This document shows, piece by piece, positions 51,656 to 62,388 of a stretch of 64,000 nucleotides of DNA (the stretch's first letter is position 1; every line of letters starts with the position of its first letter). Position numbers and translations under genes: made by a program. Source of the stretch: Hydrogenophaga sp. (lineage in GTDB: Bacteria; Pseudomonadota; Gammaproteobacteria; Burkholderiales; Burkholderiaceae_C); assembly GCA_030653975.1 (NCBI GenBank), contig JAURYH010000005.1, positions 24,419 to 88,418 of the forward strand. Direction: 5' to 3'. Below the pieces are notes generated by a model. The model was not told where the DNA came from. It saw only the letters and a list, made by a program, of their open reading frames with translations, and searched no databases.

Positions 51656-53755
51656 TCAGGGCTCCGAAAACACCGTTTTGCCTTGCCACCAGTTCAGGAC
51701 TTGCTGTACCGATTGTTCGATACCCAGTTCGGAGTTGTCCAGCAACAAAGCATCTTCAGCGGGCTTGAGCGGCGCGTGGGCACGGGACGAGTCCCGGTGA
51801 TCGCGCATTCTCAGGTCTGCCAACAGACTGTCAATATTAGCAGCAATTCCCTTTGAAATCAACTGCTTATGCCGCCGTTGTGCGCGTTGCTCGGCGCTGG
51901 CGGTCAGATACACCTTGAGCGGGGCGTCCGGGAAGATCACCGTGCCCATGTCGCGCCCGTCGGCCACCAGGCCAGGCAGGCGCCTGAAGCCCAGCTGGAG
52001 CGCATTCAGGGCGGTTCGCACGGCCAGGTGCTGCGACACCCGGGACGCCATGCCGCCGGTGGATTCCAGGCGCAGGGGGTCGGTGATGTCGCGGCCCCCC
52101 AGAAACACCTTGTGATCGCGGAACGCCAGTGGCAGCTGCGCGGCCAGGTGGGCCAGCGCGGGTTCGTCGTCCAGATCGATGCCCGCGTCCTGCGCCGCCA
52201 GGGCGGTCGCGCGGTACAGCGCACCGGAGTCCAGCAGGTGGTAGCCCAGGCGCTGGGCCACTTCGGAGGCCAGTGTTCCCTTGCCCGACGCCGTGGGACC
52301 GTCGATGCAGATCACGGGGATGGCCTGGGCCGGGGTTGCGCAGACCTCAAACAGGGTTTCGAAGTAGTCCGGAAAGGTTTTGGCCACGCACTTCGGGTCT
52401 TCGATGCGCACCGGCAGGCCGGCCGGGTTGAACGCCGCCAGCGAGAAGCACATGGCGATGCGGTGGTCGTCGTAAGTGTGGATGGAGGCTGCTCTCCACT
52501 CGGTTGGCGGAGTGACTCGGATGAAGTCGGCACCTTCCTCCACCGTGGCGCCGAGCTTGCGGCATTCCGTGGCGATGGCCGCGATGCGGTCGGTCTCTTT
52601 GACCCGCCAGCTCGCGATGTTGCGCAAGGTGGTGGTGCCGTCGGCGTAGAGTGCCATCACGGCCAGGGTCATGGCCGCATCGGGGATGTGGTTGCAGTCG
52701 AGGTCGATGGCCTTGAGGGGCCAGGCGCCGCGTCGGATGTGCAGACGGTTGGCTTCGCCGGAGACCACGGCGCCCATCTGGCGGGCGGCTTCGACGAAAC
52801 GGATGTCGCCCTGGATGGAGGACAGGCCCACGCCCTCGATGGTGATGCCATCGGTGCCGGGGGTTGGTGTTGCCAGCGCACCCAGTGCGATGAAGTAGCT
52901 GGCTGAAGACGCATCGCCTTCGACGGGAATGCGCCCGGGCGAGGTGTAGCGGCTGCCCGCGGGAATGGTGAAGCGTTGCCAGCCATCACGTCGAACCGTC
53001 ACGCCAAAGCGTTCGAGCAAGTTGAGCGTGATCTCGATGTAGGGGCGGGAGATCAGCTCGCCCACCACTTCGATGACGATGTCCCGTCCCGTCGCCGGGC
53101 CGCCCCAAGACGGGACAACCCCCTCGGGGGGCAGCGAGGACACGCCAGTGCCGAGCGTGGGGGCACGGTTCGGCGCAACCAGGGGCAGCGCCAGCAACAG
53201 GGCCGTGAGGAACTGGCTGGACACGTCGCCTCGCACGCGGATCGGCTGGTCGAGTGTCAGCGCCTGGGGGGTGCCGTTGCCCAGCCGCAGGGGGGGGTAG
53301 CCTTCCAGGCCCAGGCAGTCCACCGGGCAGCCCAGTTGGCGCAGGGCATCCACCAGATCGCCGATCGGGCGCTCGTGCATGCGGGCGATGCCGCTGAGTT
53401 CGAACGCGCCGCCGTGTTCACTGGCCAGCAGCGCCAGCGCGGCGGTCAGTGGGCGCATGGCCGTGCCGGCGTTGCCCAGAAAGAGTTGCGCCTGCTTCAC
53501 GGGCAGTGCGCCGCCGAGCCCGTGCACCCGCAGGGCGCCGTCGGGCTGGGGTTCGATGCGGCAGCCCAACTGGGCCAGCGCGGCCAACATCACCCGGGTG
53601 TCGTCCGAATCCAGCAGATCGGCGATGTCGGTGTGACCGATGCTCAGGGCCGCGAGCAGCAGCACGCGGTTGGAGATGCTTTTGGAGCCGGGCAGGCGAA
53701 CGGTACCGCCTGCGCTTCGCAGGGGAGGGACGTCAAGGTGGTCGATGGCGTACAT
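51656..53755 (-). CDS. aroA: AroA-Cmk fusion: EPSP synthase + cytidylate kinase
   Basis: A 699-residue fused enzyme. Residues ~1-470 are 3-phosphoshikimate 1-carboxyvinyltransferase ([59 protein letters not shown]). Residues ~479-699 are cytidylate kinase ([44 protein letters not shown]). ATG 53755 ([12 protein letters not shown]) matches the family N-terminus; ATG 53791 is possible. About 29 residues (~193-221, [20 protein letters not shown] and onward) interrupt the AroA domain after [11 protein letters not shown]; they are encoded by repeat-like DNA. No separate cmk is present. Confidence 0.95.
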   Translation of the reverse strand: MYAIDHLDVPPLRSAGGTVRLPGSKSISNRVLLLAALSIGHTDIADLLDSDDTRVMLAALAQLGCRIEPQPDGALRVHGLGGALPVKQAQLFLGNAGTAMRPLTAALALLASEHGGAFELSGIARMHERPIGDLVDALRQLGCPVDCLGLEGYPPLRLGNGTPQALTLDQPIRVRGDVSSQFLTALLLALPLVAPNRAPTLGTGVSSLPPEGVVPSWGGPATGRDIVIEVVGELISRPYIEITLNLLERFGVTVRRDGWQRFTIPAGSRYTSPGRIPVEGDASSASYFIALGALATPTPGTDGITIEGVGLSSIQGDIRFVEAARQMGAVVSGEANRLHIRRGAWPLKAIDLDCNHIPDAAMTLAVMALYADGTTTLRNIASWRVKETDRIAAIATECRKLGATVEEGADFIRVTPPTEWRAASIHTYDDHRIAMCFSLAAFNPAGLPVRIEDPKCVAKTFPDYFETLFEVCATPAQAIPVICIDGPTASGKGTLASEVAQRLGYHLLDSGALYRATALAAQDAGIDLDDEPALAHLAAQLPLAFRDHKVFLGGRDITDPLRLESTGGMASRVSQHLAVRTALNALQLGFRRLPGLVADGRDMGTVIFPDAPLKVYLTASAEQRAQRRHKQLISKGIAANIDSLLADLRMRDHRDSSRAHAPLKPAEDALLLDNSELGIEQSVQQVLNWWQGKTVFSEP
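53092..53178. repeat. Repeat-derived in-frame insertion within aroA
   Basis: GGGACAACCCCCTCGGGGGG and flanks (GGGCCGCCCCAAGACG, GCAGCGAGGACACGCCAGTG, GAGCGTGGGGGCAC) look like the intergenic GC-rich repeats of this genome. The AroA alignment (ALPLVA then [12 protein letters not shown]) would be continuous without it. Extent is estimated from the protein. Confidence 0.65.
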
Positions 53756-53807
53756 GAGCGAGGTGGGCGAACGGCGGGCACCGCCGATCATGATCGGCGA
53801 AACGGCC

Positions 53808-54686
53808 TCAGTTTTGCGGTTTGATGGCGCTCATGCGCCAGTGCGCGCGCGAGTTGCTGGCCTGTTCAATCAGCGATTCAAGGGCATCCGGGTTGCCGGC
53901 GCTGATGGCATTTTCAAGGGCTTGCAAGGCGCGCTGGAAATGTCGGGACTGGGCGATCAACTCCTCGCGATTGGAGGCGAGGATGTCGCGCCAGACGCTG
54001 GGATCGCTCGCGGCAATGCGGGTGAAATCACGGAAACCCGGTCCGGCCAGCGACAGGAACTGTTGCGCCTGGGGCTGGTTGTTGATCGCGTTCATGAGCG
54101 CAAAGGCAATCATGTGCGGCAGGTGGCTGACCGCCGCGTACGCCGCATCGTGGGCCTCGGGCGACATCTGTTTGACATGACAACCGAGCGCGGTCCAGAC
54201 CTGCTGGGCTTTGTCAAGCTGGGCGGTGAGCGTGCGCTCTATGGGGGTGAGGATGACCTGGCGCCCGGTGTAGAGCTCGGCATCCGCGTGTTCCACACCC
54301 GAGAGCTCTTTGCCCGTGATGGGGTGGGCGGGCACGAACACGCCCACCTGATCTTTCAGCACGCGGCGCGCTGCATCGATGACGTCGCGCTTGGTGGAGC
54401 CGACGTCCATGACGAGGGTGGTGTTGGACAACAGGTGCCGGATGGCTTTGAAGGTGGCTTCAGTGGCCGATACGGGGACGGCCAGCAGCACGAGGTCGGC
54501 GCCGGACACCGCCAGCAGGGCGGACGGCGCTTCCACGTCGATCACGCCCATCTGGCGCGCGCGCTCGGTGGTGGAGGGGGACTTGCTGTAGCCCACCACA
54601 CGTTTGACCAGACCGGCCTTTTTCAGGGCAAGCGCGAAAGACCCACCCATCAGGCCGCAGCCGATCAGCCCGAGTTGTTCAAACAT
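53808..54686 (-). CDS. tyrA: Prephenate dehydrogenase
   Basis: A 292-residue NAD-dependent enzyme on the tyrosine branch: [21 protein letters not shown] dinucleotide motif, [20 protein letters not shown], and [15 protein letters not shown] with the catalytic His. It lies between pheA and aroA-cmk, all on the minus strand. Confidence 0.94.
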   Translation of the reverse strand: MFEQLGLIGCGLMGGSFALALKKAGLVKRVVGYSKSPSTTERARQMGVIDVEAPSALLAVSGADLVLLAVPVSATEATFKAIRHLLSNTTLVMDVGSTKRDVIDAARRVLKDQVGVFVPAHPITGKELSGVEHADAELYTGRQVILTPIERTLTAQLDKAQQVWTALGCHVKQMSPEAHDAAYAAVSHLPHMIAFALMNAINNQPQAQQFLSLAGPGFRDFTRIAASDPSVWRDILASNREELIAQSRHFQRALQALENAISAGNPDALESLIEQASNSRAHWRMSAIKPQN

Positions 54687-54736
54687 GCAGACCCCTGGAG
54701 AACCCCATTGAAGCCATTGGAACGAGGTGATGCATC

Positions 54737-55834
54737 TTATTCACTGACCGGGTAGGCACCCAGCACCTTGTAGAACGCACACAGGCCCTTGAGCTCTTCC
54801 AGCGCCGCCGCCACATGGGGCTGAGAGGGATGACCTGCGATGTCGATGTAGAAGTAATACTCCCATTGGCCGGACTTGGCCGGGCGGGACTCAAAGCGGG
54901 TCATGGAAACGCCATTGTTCTTCAGCGGTACGAGCAGATCGTGCACCGCACCAGGCCGGTTCGGTACCGACACCACGAGGCTGGTGCAGTCCTTGCCGGA
55001 GGCAGGCGGCATGGCCAGTGTCTGCGGCAGCGCGATCACGGCAAAGCGCGTGCGGTTGTAGGCCTCGTCCTGGATCGCGTGGGCCACGATGTGCAGGCCG
55101 AACTGGGCGGCGGCACGCTCGCTCGCCAAACCGGCCCAGGCCGGGTTGGTCGCGGCCAGACGGGCGCCCTCGGCGTTGCTGGACACCGCGCGGCGCTCGG
55201 CGTTGGGCAGGTGCTGGCTGAGCCAGTTCTGGCACTGGGCCAGCGCCTGCGGATGTGCCATGACCACTTCGATGCCGTCGAGCTCGTTCAGTTGGCGCAA
55301 CAGGTTGTGGCGCACCAGCAGGCTGACTTCGCCGACCACGTGCACCGGCGAGCGCAGGAACAGATCGAGTGAGCGGGCGACCACACCCTCGGTGGAATTT
55401 TCCATGCCCACCACGCCGTACTGCGCCGTTCCCGCCGCCGTGGCGTGGAACACCTCGTCGAAGTTGGCGCAATAGATCAGGTTGGCGGCACTGCCAAAGA
55501 ACTCGATGGCGGCCTGTTCGCAGAAAGTGCCTTGGGGACCGAGCACCGCCACGCGCTGCGGCGCTTCCAGCGCCAGACAGGCCGACATGATCTCGCGCCA
55601 GATCGATGCCACATGCTGGTTCAGCAAAGGGCCCTGGTTGGCCGCCTGGATCTTTTCGATCACCTGGGCGACGCGATCCGGGCGAAAGAAGGGCGAGCCT
55701 TCGGCGCGCTTGATCTCGCCCACCTGTTCGGCGACCCTGGCGCGCTGGTTCAGCAGCGACAGCAGTTGCTGGTCCAGCGAGTCGATCTGGATCCGCAAGG
55801 CGCCCAGCGCTTCGGACTGTGTGGGTTGTTTCAT
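54737..55834 (-). CDS. pheA: Bifunctional chorismate mutase / prephenate dehydratase
   Basis: A 365-residue P-protein. N-terminal chorismate mutase (~1-95; LRIQIDSLDQQLLSLLNQRARVAEQVGEIK), prephenate dehydratase (GPQGTFCEQAAIEFFG, GVVGMENSTEGVVARSLDLF) and C-terminal ACT domain with ESRP (RFESRPAKSGQWEYYFYIDI) for phenylalanine feedback. ATG 55834 is used; a TTG at 55855 would overlap serC. 17 bases after serC. Confidence 0.95.
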   Translation of the reverse strand: MKQPTQSEALGALRIQIDSLDQQLLSLLNQRARVAEQVGEIKRAEGSPFFRPDRVAQVIEKIQAANQGPLLNQHVASIWREIMSACLALEAPQRVAVLGPQGTFCEQAAIEFFGSAANLIYCANFDEVFHATAAGTAQYGVVGMENSTEGVVARSLDLFLRSPVHVVGEVSLLVRHNLLRQLNELDGIEVVMAHPQALAQCQNWLSQHLPNAERRAVSSNAEGARLAATNPAWAGLASERAAAQFGLHIVAHAIQDEAYNRTRFAVIALPQTLAMPPASGKDCTSLVVSVPNRPGAVHDLLVPLKNNGVSMTRFESRPAKSGQWEYYFYIDIAGHPSQPHVAAALEELKGLCAFYKVLGAYPVSE

Positions 55835-55851
55835 CGTGGAGACGGCCGGTT

Positions 55852-56958
55852 TCAAGCCTGTGTTTGTTCGAAGTCGCGCATGTAGGCGACCAGCGCCTGC
55901 ACGCCTTCGAGCGGCATGGCGTTGTAGAGGCTGGCGCGCATGCCGCCGACCGATTTGTGCCCCTTGAGCTGCAACAGGCCCGCAGCCTTGGCACCGGCGA
56001 GGAAGGCCTCGTTGCGCGACTCATCACGCAGGAAAAACGGCACGTTCATGCGTGAGCGGCAGTTCGTTGCGACCTTGTTCAGGTAGAACGATGACTGGTC
56101 GATGAAGCCGTAGAGCAGCTCGGCCTTGGCGATGTTGCGCTGCTCCATGGCCGCGATGCCTCGCAGGTTGCCTTCGGTCTGGCGTTTCAGCCACTGGAAG
56201 GTAAGCCCTGCGATGTAGATCGCGTAGGTCGGTGGCGTGTTGTACATCGAACCGTTGTCTGCCACGGTCTTGTAGTCGAAGGCGCTCGGGCAGATCGACA
56301 ACGCATGACCGAGCAGGTCTTCACGCACCACCACCAGGGTCACGCCCGCCGGACCCAGGTTTTTCTGTGCACCGCCAAAAGCCAGGCCCACGCGGCGCCA
56401 GTCCACCGTGCGCGAGGCCACATGCGACGAAAAGTCGATCACCAGCGGCGCGTCGCTGCCGAGTGCTTTCAGATCGGGGAGTTCGTGCAGTTCAACGCCA
56501 TGTATGGTTTCGTTGCTGCACAGGTGCACGTATTGCGCATTGGGGCTGAGTTGCCAGGTGCCAGGTGTCGGCAGGCTGGTGTGTGCATCGGCTTCGTTGC
56601 TGGCCGCCAGGCGGGGATCGCAGAACTTGCGGGCTTCCCTGAACGACTTCTGGCTCCAGCTGCCCGTGACCACGAAGTCCACCACGCCGCCACGCGACAG
56701 GTTGAACGGCACGATGGCGTTTTCAGCCAGACCGCCGCCCTGCATGAACAGGATGCGGAAGTTCGAAGGCACCGCCAGCAGCTCACGCAAGTCGGCCTCG
56801 GCCGCCGCAATGATCGACATGAACTCCTTGCCGCGATGGCTCATCTCCATCACGCTCATGCCGCTGCCATGCCAGTCGAGCATCTCGGCCGCGGCCTGCT
56901 GCAACACGTCCTCCGGCATGGCGGCCGGACCCGCGGAAAAGTTGTAGGGGCGCTGCAT
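55852..56958 (-). CDS. serC: Phosphoserine aminotransferase
   Basis: A 368-residue PLP enzyme for serine and pyridoxal biosynthesis: [55 protein letters not shown] (PLP Lys) and [19 protein letters not shown]. The ATG overlaps the gyrA stop in TGATG, so gyrA and serC are coupled. A GTG one codon earlier is the alternative. Confidence 0.96.
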   Translation of the reverse strand: MQRPYNFSAGPAAMPEDVLQQAAAEMLDWHGSGMSVMEMSHRGKEFMSIIAAAEADLRELLAVPSNFRILFMQGGGLAENAIVPFNLSRGGVVDFVVTGSWSQKSFREARKFCDPRLAASNEADAHTSLPTPGTWQLSPNAQYVHLCSNETIHGVELHELPDLKALGSDAPLVIDFSSHVASRTVDWRRVGLAFGGAQKNLGPAGVTLVVVREDLLGHALSICPSAFDYKTVADNGSMYNTPPTYAIYIAGLTFQWLKRQTEGNLRGIAAMEQRNIAKAELLYGFIDQSSFYLNKVATNCRSRMNVPFFLRDESRNEAFLAGAKAAGLLQLKGHKSVGGMRASLYNAMPLEGVQALVAYMRDFEQTQA

Positions 56959-59597
56959 CACGGCTGCTCGTCCGTGCTGTCAGCCTCGCTGTCGTCCGCC
57001 AGTTCGGGCACATTGGCGTCGTTCTCCACGATGCGCTGCAGACCGGAAAGCTCGGCGCCTTCGTCCAGCGCGATCAGGGTCACGCCCTGCGTGGCCCGGC
57101 CCATCTCGCGGATTTCCGACACGCGGGTGCGCACCAGCACGCCCTTGTCGGTGATCAGCATGATCTCGTCGTCGGTGTGCACCAGCGTGGCGGCAACCAC
57201 CTTGCCGTTTCGCTCGCTCTGCTGGATCGCGATCATGCCCTTGGTGCCACGGCCGTGGCGCGTGTACTCGCCAATCGGCGTGCGTTTGCCGTAACCATTG
57301 ATGGTGGCGGTGAGCACGCTCTGTTCTTCGTCCTCGGCCACCAGCATGGCGATCACGCTCTGGCTTTCTTCGATCATCATGCCGCGGACGCCGCGGGCAT
57401 TGCGGCCCATGGGGCGCACGTCGTTTTCGTCAAAACGGACCGCCTTCCCGCCGTCGGAGAACAGCATCACGTCGTGCTGGCCATCGGTCAGCGCGGCGCC
57501 GATCAGGAAGTCACCCTCGTCCAGGTCCACGGCGATGATGCCGGCCTTGCGCGGGTTGCTGAATTCGTCCAGCGTGGTTTTCTTGACCGTGCCCATCGAC
57601 GTGGCCATGAACACGTAGCGGTCCTGCGGGAAGCTGCGCATGTCACCCGTGAGCGGCAGCACCACGTTGATCTTCTCGCCTTCTTGCAGCGGGAACATGT
57701 TGACGATCGGCCGACCACGGGAACCACGTGACCCTGCAGGAACCTCCCAGACCTTGAGCCAGTACAGGCGGCCGCGGTTGGAGAAGCACAGGATGTAGTC
57801 GTGCGTGTTGGCGATGAAGAGCTGGTCGATCCAGTCGTCTTCTTTTGTCGCCGTGGCCTGCTTGCCGCGACCGCCGCGTTTCTGCGCGCGGTATTCGGAG
57901 AGCGGCTGGCTCTTGATGTAGCCGCTGTGGCTGAGCGTGACCACCATGTCGGTGGGCGTGATCAGGTCTTCCGTGGAGAGGTCCTGGGCGCTGTGTTCGA
58001 TCTCGCTGCGGCGTGCGCCGAGCTTGGTCTGGCCGAACTCCATCTTCACTTCGGTCAGCTCTTCACCGATGATGGTGGACACGCGTTCGGGTTTGGACAG
58101 GATGTCGAGCAGGTCGTCGATGACGCCCATGACTTCCTTGTATTCCGCCACGATCTTGTCCTGCTCCAGGCCGGTCAGGCGCTGCAGGCGCATCTGCAGA
58201 ATCTCTTGCGCCTGGGTTTCGGAGAGGCGGTACAGACCGTCCCCGCCCATGCCGAACTCGCGCTCCAGTCCTTCGGGCCGGTAGTCGTCGGCGTTGATCA
58301 CGCCGCCGTCGATGCGGGTGCGGGTCAGCATCTCGCGCACGAGGGAGCTGTCCCACGGGCGGGCCATCAGCTCGGCCTTGGCTACCGGCGGGGTGGGGCT
58401 TTCGCGGATGATCTTGATGAATTCGTCGATGTTGGCCAGTGCCACGGCCAGGCCTTCGAGCACGTGGCCACGCTCGCGCGCCTTGCGCAGGTTGAACACC
58501 GTGCGCCGGGTCACCACTTCTCGGCGGTGCTCCAGGAACACCTGGATCAGGTCCTTGAGGTTGCACAGGCGTGGCTGTCCGTCGATCAGGGCCACCATGT
58601 TGATGCCGAAGGTGTCCTGCAACTGCGTCTGCTTGTACAGGTTGTTGAGCACCACCTCGGGCACTTCGCCGCGCTTGAGCTCGATCACCAGGCGCATGCC
58701 CGATTTGTCCGACTCGTCCTGGATGTGGCTGATGCCTTCGATCTTTTTCTCGTGCACCAGCTCGGCAATGCGCTCCTGCAGCGTCTTCTTGTTCACCTGG
58801 TAGGGCAGTTCGTCCACGATGATGGACTGGCGCTGGCCCTTGTCGATGTCCTCGAAATGGCACTTGGCGCGCATCACCACGCGGCCGCGGCCGGTGCGGT
58901 AACCGTCTTTCACGCCGGTCATGCCATAGATGATGCCGGCGGTCGGGAAATCGGGCGCCGGGATGATCTCCATCAGCTCGTCGATCGTGGCTTCGGGCTG
59001 CTTCAGCAGGTGCAGGCAGGCGTCAACCACTTCGTTGAGGTTGTGGGGCGGAATATTGGTCGCCATGCCGACCGCAATGCCCGAAGAACCGTTGACCAGC
59101 AGGTTGGGCAGGCGCGAGGGCAATACCAGCGGCTCTTTTTCCGAACCGTCGTAGTTGGGTCCGAAGTTGACGGTTTCCTTGTCGATGTCGGCCAGCATTT
59201 CATGCGCGATCTTCGACAGTCGGATTTCGGTGTAACGCATGGCCGCAGCGTTGTCGCCGTCGACCGACCCGAAGTTGCCCTGACCGTCCACCAGCATGTG
59301 GCGCAGCGAGAAGTCCTGCGCCATCCGGACGATGGTGTCGTACACCGCAGAATCGCCGTGCGGGTGGTATTTACCGATCACATCGCCGACGATACGGGCC
59401 GATTTCTTGTACGGCCGGTTCCAGTCGTTGTTCAACTCGTGCATGGCGAACAGCACGCGCCGGTGCACGGGTTTGAGACCATCGCGTGCATCGGGCAGCG
59501 CACGACCCACGATCACGCTCATCGCGTAATCCAGGTAGCTGCGCCGCATTTCCTCTTCAAGGCTGATGGGCAGGGTCTCTTTGGCGAACTGTGTCAT
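56958..59597 (-). CDS. gyrA: DNA gyrase subunit A
   Basis: An 879-residue gyrase A. N-terminus [27 protein letters not shown], quinolone region [24 protein letters not shown] with Ser and Asp at the positions of E. coli Ser83 and Asp87 (unmutated), active-site Tyr in [10 protein letters not shown], and the GyrA-box QKRGGRGKQ in the DNA-wrapping domain. The C-terminus is acidic ([14 protein letters not shown]). Start at 59597; the frame to 59642 is not typical for the family. Confidence 0.97.
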   Translation of the reverse strand: MTQFAKETLPISLEEEMRRSYLDYAMSVIVGRALPDARDGLKPVHRRVLFAMHELNNDWNRPYKKSARIVGDVIGKYHPHGDSAVYDTIVRMAQDFSLRHMLVDGQGNFGSVDGDNAAAMRYTEIRLSKIAHEMLADIDKETVNFGPNYDGSEKEPLVLPSRLPNLLVNGSSGIAVGMATNIPPHNLNEVVDACLHLLKQPEATIDELMEIIPAPDFPTAGIIYGMTGVKDGYRTGRGRVVMRAKCHFEDIDKGQRQSIIVDELPYQVNKKTLQERIAELVHEKKIEGISHIQDESDKSGMRLVIELKRGEVPEVVLNNLYKQTQLQDTFGINMVALIDGQPRLCNLKDLIQVFLEHRREVVTRRTVFNLRKARERGHVLEGLAVALANIDEFIKIIRESPTPPVAKAELMARPWDSSLVREMLTRTRIDGGVINADDYRPEGLEREFGMGGDGLYRLSETQAQEILQMRLQRLTGLEQDKIVAEYKEVMGVIDDLLDILSKPERVSTIIGEELTEVKMEFGQTKLGARRSEIEHSAQDLSTEDLITPTDMVVTLSHSGYIKSQPLSEYRAQKRGGRGKQATATKEDDWIDQLFIANTHDYILCFSNRGRLYWLKVWEVPAGSRGSRGRPIVNMFPLQEGEKINVVLPLTGDMRSFPQDRYVFMATSMGTVKKTTLDEFSNPRKAGIIAVDLDEGDFLIGAALTDGQHDVMLFSDGGKAVRFDENDVRPMGRNARGVRGMMIEESQSVIAMLVAEDEEQSVLTATINGYGKRTPIGEYTRHGRGTKGMIAIQQSERNGKVVAATLVHTDDEIMLITDKGVLVRTRVSEIREMGRATQGVTLIALDEGAELSGLQRIVENDANVPELADDSEADSTDEQP

Positions 59598-59788
59598 GAG
59601 CGAAGGCGTGAGGTGCTGAAAGGCCGAAAGGCAACCCGTCATTTTAGGGCTACTGCCAAGGCCTCCTCTTTAAGTCTTTGTGTGGTATGCCGGCAACGAG
59701 TGCGCCAGATGTGCAGAAAGCGGTTACAACCGACGTCAGCGGCCCGGAAGCCAATGCCACAGCCTTGTGGCACAATAAATTCAGCGTT

Positions 59789-59817
59789 TTGAGTGGTGGT
59801 CACTTCAAGCGTTATTG
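59789..59817 (+). promoter_or_regulatory. Possible sigma-70 promoter of ompA
   Basis: TTGAGT, 17-base spacer, then TTATTG, about 43 bases before the ompA ATG. Weak match; other hexamers in 59700-59860 are possible. No further feature is seen between gyrA and ompA (59598-59860). Confidence 0.3.
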
Positions 59818-59860
59818 TTGATCTATGGCCCGTCCGCGGCTCAAACTAAGAGGAAAAACC

Positions 59861-60520
59861 ATGAAAAAACTGAACAAAGTGGCAATGCTGTTTGCAACCG
59901 CCGCCATGGCTTCGGCTGTGTTTGCCGCGCCCTCCAGCGGCACTGAAACCAATGACAACTGGCGCAATGGCCACGGCAATCTGCAGTGGAGGAACGGCGA
60001 TGGCACCCTGTGCTGGCGCAATGCTTTCTGGACGCCGGCGACCGCAGCCAAGGGTTGCGACGGAGCCATTGTTCCTGCACCGGCTCCTGCGCCTGTGGCG
60101 GTTGCTCCTGCTCCTGCTCCTGCTCCCGCCCCTGCACCGGCCCCGGCTCCAGCTCCCGCAGCCACCAAGGTGACCTACGCTGCCGATGCCTTCTTCGACT
60201 TCGACAAGGCTGTGGTCAAGCCCGAAGGCAAGGCCAAGCTGGACGATCTGGCCAGCAAGGTTGGCGGCATCAACCTGGAAGTGGTGATCGCTGTGGGTCA
60301 CACCGACTCGACCGGCCCTGCCGGCTACAACCAGGCCCTGTCGGTTCGCCGTGCTGAAGCCGTCAAGGCCTATCTGGTGAGCAAGGGCATTGAAAGCAAC
60401 CGTATCTACACCGAAGGCAAGGGCCTGACCCAGCCGGTGGCCGACAACGCCACCCGCGAAGGCCGCGCCAAGAACCGTCGCGTGGAAGTTGAAGTCGTTG
60501 GCACCCGTTCGGGCAGCTAA
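59861..60520 (+). CDS. OmpA-family outer-membrane protein, no beta-barrel
   Basis: A 219-residue protein. AGAGGAAAAACC leads to ATG 59861. Signal peptide to ~22 (MASAVFAAP). A short repeat segment NWRNGHGNLQWRNGDGTLCWRN, a Pro-Ala linker (~75-100), then a C-terminal OmpA peptidoglycan-binding domain (FFDFDKAVVKPEGKAKL, VGHTDSTGPAGYNQALSVRRAEAVKAYLVSKG, REGRAKNRRVEV). It probably links the outer membrane and the wall without an OmpA barrel. A strong terminator follows. Confidence 0.93.
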   Translation: MKKLNKVAMLFATAAMASAVFAAPSSGTETNDNWRNGHGNLQWRNGDGTLCWRNAFWTPATAAKGCDGAIVPAPAPAPVAVAPAPAPAPAPAPAPAPAPAATKVTYAADAFFDFDKAVVKPEGKAKLDDLASKVGGINLEVVIAVGHTDSTGPAGYNQALSVRRAEAVKAYLVSKGIESNRIYTEGKGLTQPVADNATREGRAKNRRVEVEVVGTRSGS

Positions 60521-60545
60521 GCAACGCCTGCGGCGCACCTGACGC

Positions 60546-60579
60546 AAAGCCCCATGCGCGAAAGCGCATGGGGCTTTTT
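60546..60579 (+). terminator. Intrinsic terminator after ompA-like gene
   Basis: AAAGCCCCATGCGC (60546-60559), GAAA tetraloop, GCGCATGGGGCTTT (60564-60577), ending in a T5 run. A 14-bp perfect stem closes the single-gene ompA transcript. Confidence 0.95.
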
Positions 60580-60595
60580 CACGCCATCAAGTCCC

Positions 60596-61135
60596 ATGCT
60601 CCGTTTGTTCAGCCTGCTGAGTGGCTTCTTCCTGAGTGCCTGGGCCTGGCCCGCCAGTGCGCAGTCCGAGTTGCCGGAGACATCCTGGCATGCCGTGCGG
60701 GTGATGACGGCGGAAGAGAAAGTGTGCTTGGTGCGCCCCCCGACCGACGCCAGCAAGCCCGTGGTGGTCATGCTGCTGTCTCCCCGCATGGTCTACAGCC
60801 TGCTGGAGTGGTCGCGCATGAGACAGGCCGCCGAAGCGATCGGTTACCGGGTGTTGAGCTGGAAAGATCCCCGGGTGCCGGACGAAGAATGGCGGGCGGC
60901 GTTGGCTTCTCCTGCATCCACGATGAACGATCCGGACGCATTGCACGCCATGCCGGCCCGTTGCCATTCGCTCTGGCGCGGTGTGAACCATTCGCCCATG
61001 AGTTTCGTGTTGCTGGGGTCACAACTCCATCCCTGGCCCGTTTGGGGCGTGATGCCCGACGAGGCCTGGCGCGAGGCGCTGCAATTCCGGTGGCTTGCGC
61101 TGCAGCGTGCGCTGGTTCGACCTTCCAGGCATTGA
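60596..61135 (+). CDS. Uncharacterised exported protein
   Basis: A 179-residue protein with signal peptide (LFSLLSGFFLSAWAWPASAQ). The mature part has MTAEEKVCLVRPPTDASKPVVVMLLSPRMVYSLLEWSRM and two Cys (VCLVRP, ARCHSLWRG) that could pair. It resembles no family I know. ATG 60596 lies 16 bases past the ompA terminator, so it needs its own promoter or readthrough. The next exported protein follows 17 bases later in the same direction. Confidence 0.75.
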   Translation: MLRLFSLLSGFFLSAWAWPASAQSELPETSWHAVRVMTAEEKVCLVRPPTDASKPVVVMLLSPRMVYSLLEWSRMRQAAEAIGYRVLSWKDPRVPDEEWRAALASPASTMNDPDALHAMPARCHSLWRGVNHSPMSFVLLGSQLHPWPVWGVMPDEAWREALQFRWLALQRALVRPSRH

Positions 61136-61152
61136 ACTTCACCAGCGTATTG

Positions 61153-62367
61153 ATGATGCCCAAACCCGTTTTACTGGTCTTGGCTGGCGCAGCCTTCGCA
61201 CTGACGGGTTTTGACGTCCTGTCGCAGCCTGCACAAGGTGCGCGGGACGAGGCGTGCATCGAGGCCGTCAGCTACCTTCCTCTCGATCCGGCGCAGGTGG
61301 GGCGTGACAGCCTGGGCATGGCTGCGCTGGGGACCTACGAGCGCATCAGTCCTGACGGGCGTTTTGTCCTGCGCTCGTTTTCGGGGGCGCAACTGGGCCA
61401 GGTGGGCCTGATCGAACTGCCCGCAGAACCCAGTGGCCGGATGACGGTGCGCAAGACCCCGCTCAGCAACGAGGCTTTCCCTGTGCAGGGCAGCTGGCGC
61501 TATCTGGTTGATGTGGATGGCAGCCACTACCGTTTTTCGGACATCGTGCGCCAGCTGCAGGTGGCGCGGCCCTTGTTCAAAGGCGGCATGAAGGGCTTTT
61601 ATGCCGCAGCCTCCGAGCTGGACAGTGCCCGGAGCCCCGATACTTCGCTGATCTGGATCCGGTCCATGAGCTGGCCCCAGGGAGGCCGGGCGGGGCAGGG
61701 CACAGGTCCGCTCCAGGTGCGCACGCTGGGGCTGCGCGATGATGCGCGCGGCGTCGAGGTCGTTCACGACTCTGGCCCGCAGTTCATCTGCCGGTCCCGC
61801 GAGGTCATCGACGGCAATGTCTACACCCTGCCCATGCTGTCGGTCGATGGCCTGGCGTTTTCTGCCATCCCCATCAACCCCCGACGGGGGAAGCCGAGCA
61901 TGCGTGTCTATGGTCTGGCCCAGGAGGCGCTGGATCCGGATCATCCCTGCGACCTGCGCTGGGACCTGCAGGCCACGCCGGGAAAAGCGGTTTTCGGCTT
62001 CACCACCGATCAACCCGCCCTGCTGACCTACACCGACAACGCGTCGGTCTATTTTGTGGACCCGCGGCCAGCGCTGAAAGGGCAGGTGTTCCGGATCGAA
62101 GACTGGCGCACGCAGGTGCTGGCCAGCGCCTTCCCCGGCTTGACGCGCGATGGGCGGATCGTTTTTGGCGCCACCTGGAAAGATTGTCGACCCGATGGCA
62201 CGTGCACCGGGCAAGCCGGTTACGTGGTGGCCGATCCTTACCAGAACCCCGACTACCGCCAACAGCTGCGGCACCTGGGCCTGCAGGCTCCAAAAACCTG
62301 CATATCACCCGCTGATGTCCTTCGCGAGCGACAGCGCTTCGCTACACAGCACGGGCTCATACCCTGA
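61153..62367 (+). CDS. Uncharacterised exported protein, beta-propeller-like
   Basis: A 404-residue protein with N-terminal signal (LLVLAGAAFALTGFDVLSQPAQG). It has repeated blade-like segments such as ISPDGRFVLRSFSG, LTRDGRIVFGATWKDC and NASVYFVDPRPALKG, plus several Cys. ATG 61153 or 61156 start it. The Shine-Dalgarno is poor, so it may depend on coupling to the gene 17 bases upstream. Function unknown. Confidence 0.75.
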   Translation: MMPKPVLLVLAGAAFALTGFDVLSQPAQGARDEACIEAVSYLPLDPAQVGRDSLGMAALGTYERISPDGRFVLRSFSGAQLGQVGLIELPAEPSGRMTVRKTPLSNEAFPVQGSWRYLVDVDGSHYRFSDIVRQLQVARPLFKGGMKGFYAAASELDSARSPDTSLIWIRSMSWPQGGRAGQGTGPLQVRTLGLRDDARGVEVVHDSGPQFICRSREVIDGNVYTLPMLSVDGLAFSAIPINPRRGKPSMRVYGLAQEALDPDHPCDLRWDLQATPGKAVFGFTTDQPALLTYTDNASVYFVDPRPALKGQVFRIEDWRTQVLASAFPGLTRDGRIVFGATWKDCRPDGTCTGQAGYVVADPYQNPDYRQQLRHLGLQAPKTCISPADVLRERQRFATQHGLIP

Positions 62368-62388
62368 AGCCGTGTGAAAATCCGCGTT

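Noticed and set aside
56958..59597. Quinolone-resistance changes in gyrA
   Set aside because: Ser and Asp are present at the positions equal to E. coli 83 and 87 (HGDSAVYDT).
57801..59792. Plus-strand frame of ~663 codons
   Set aside because: Antisense to gyrA.
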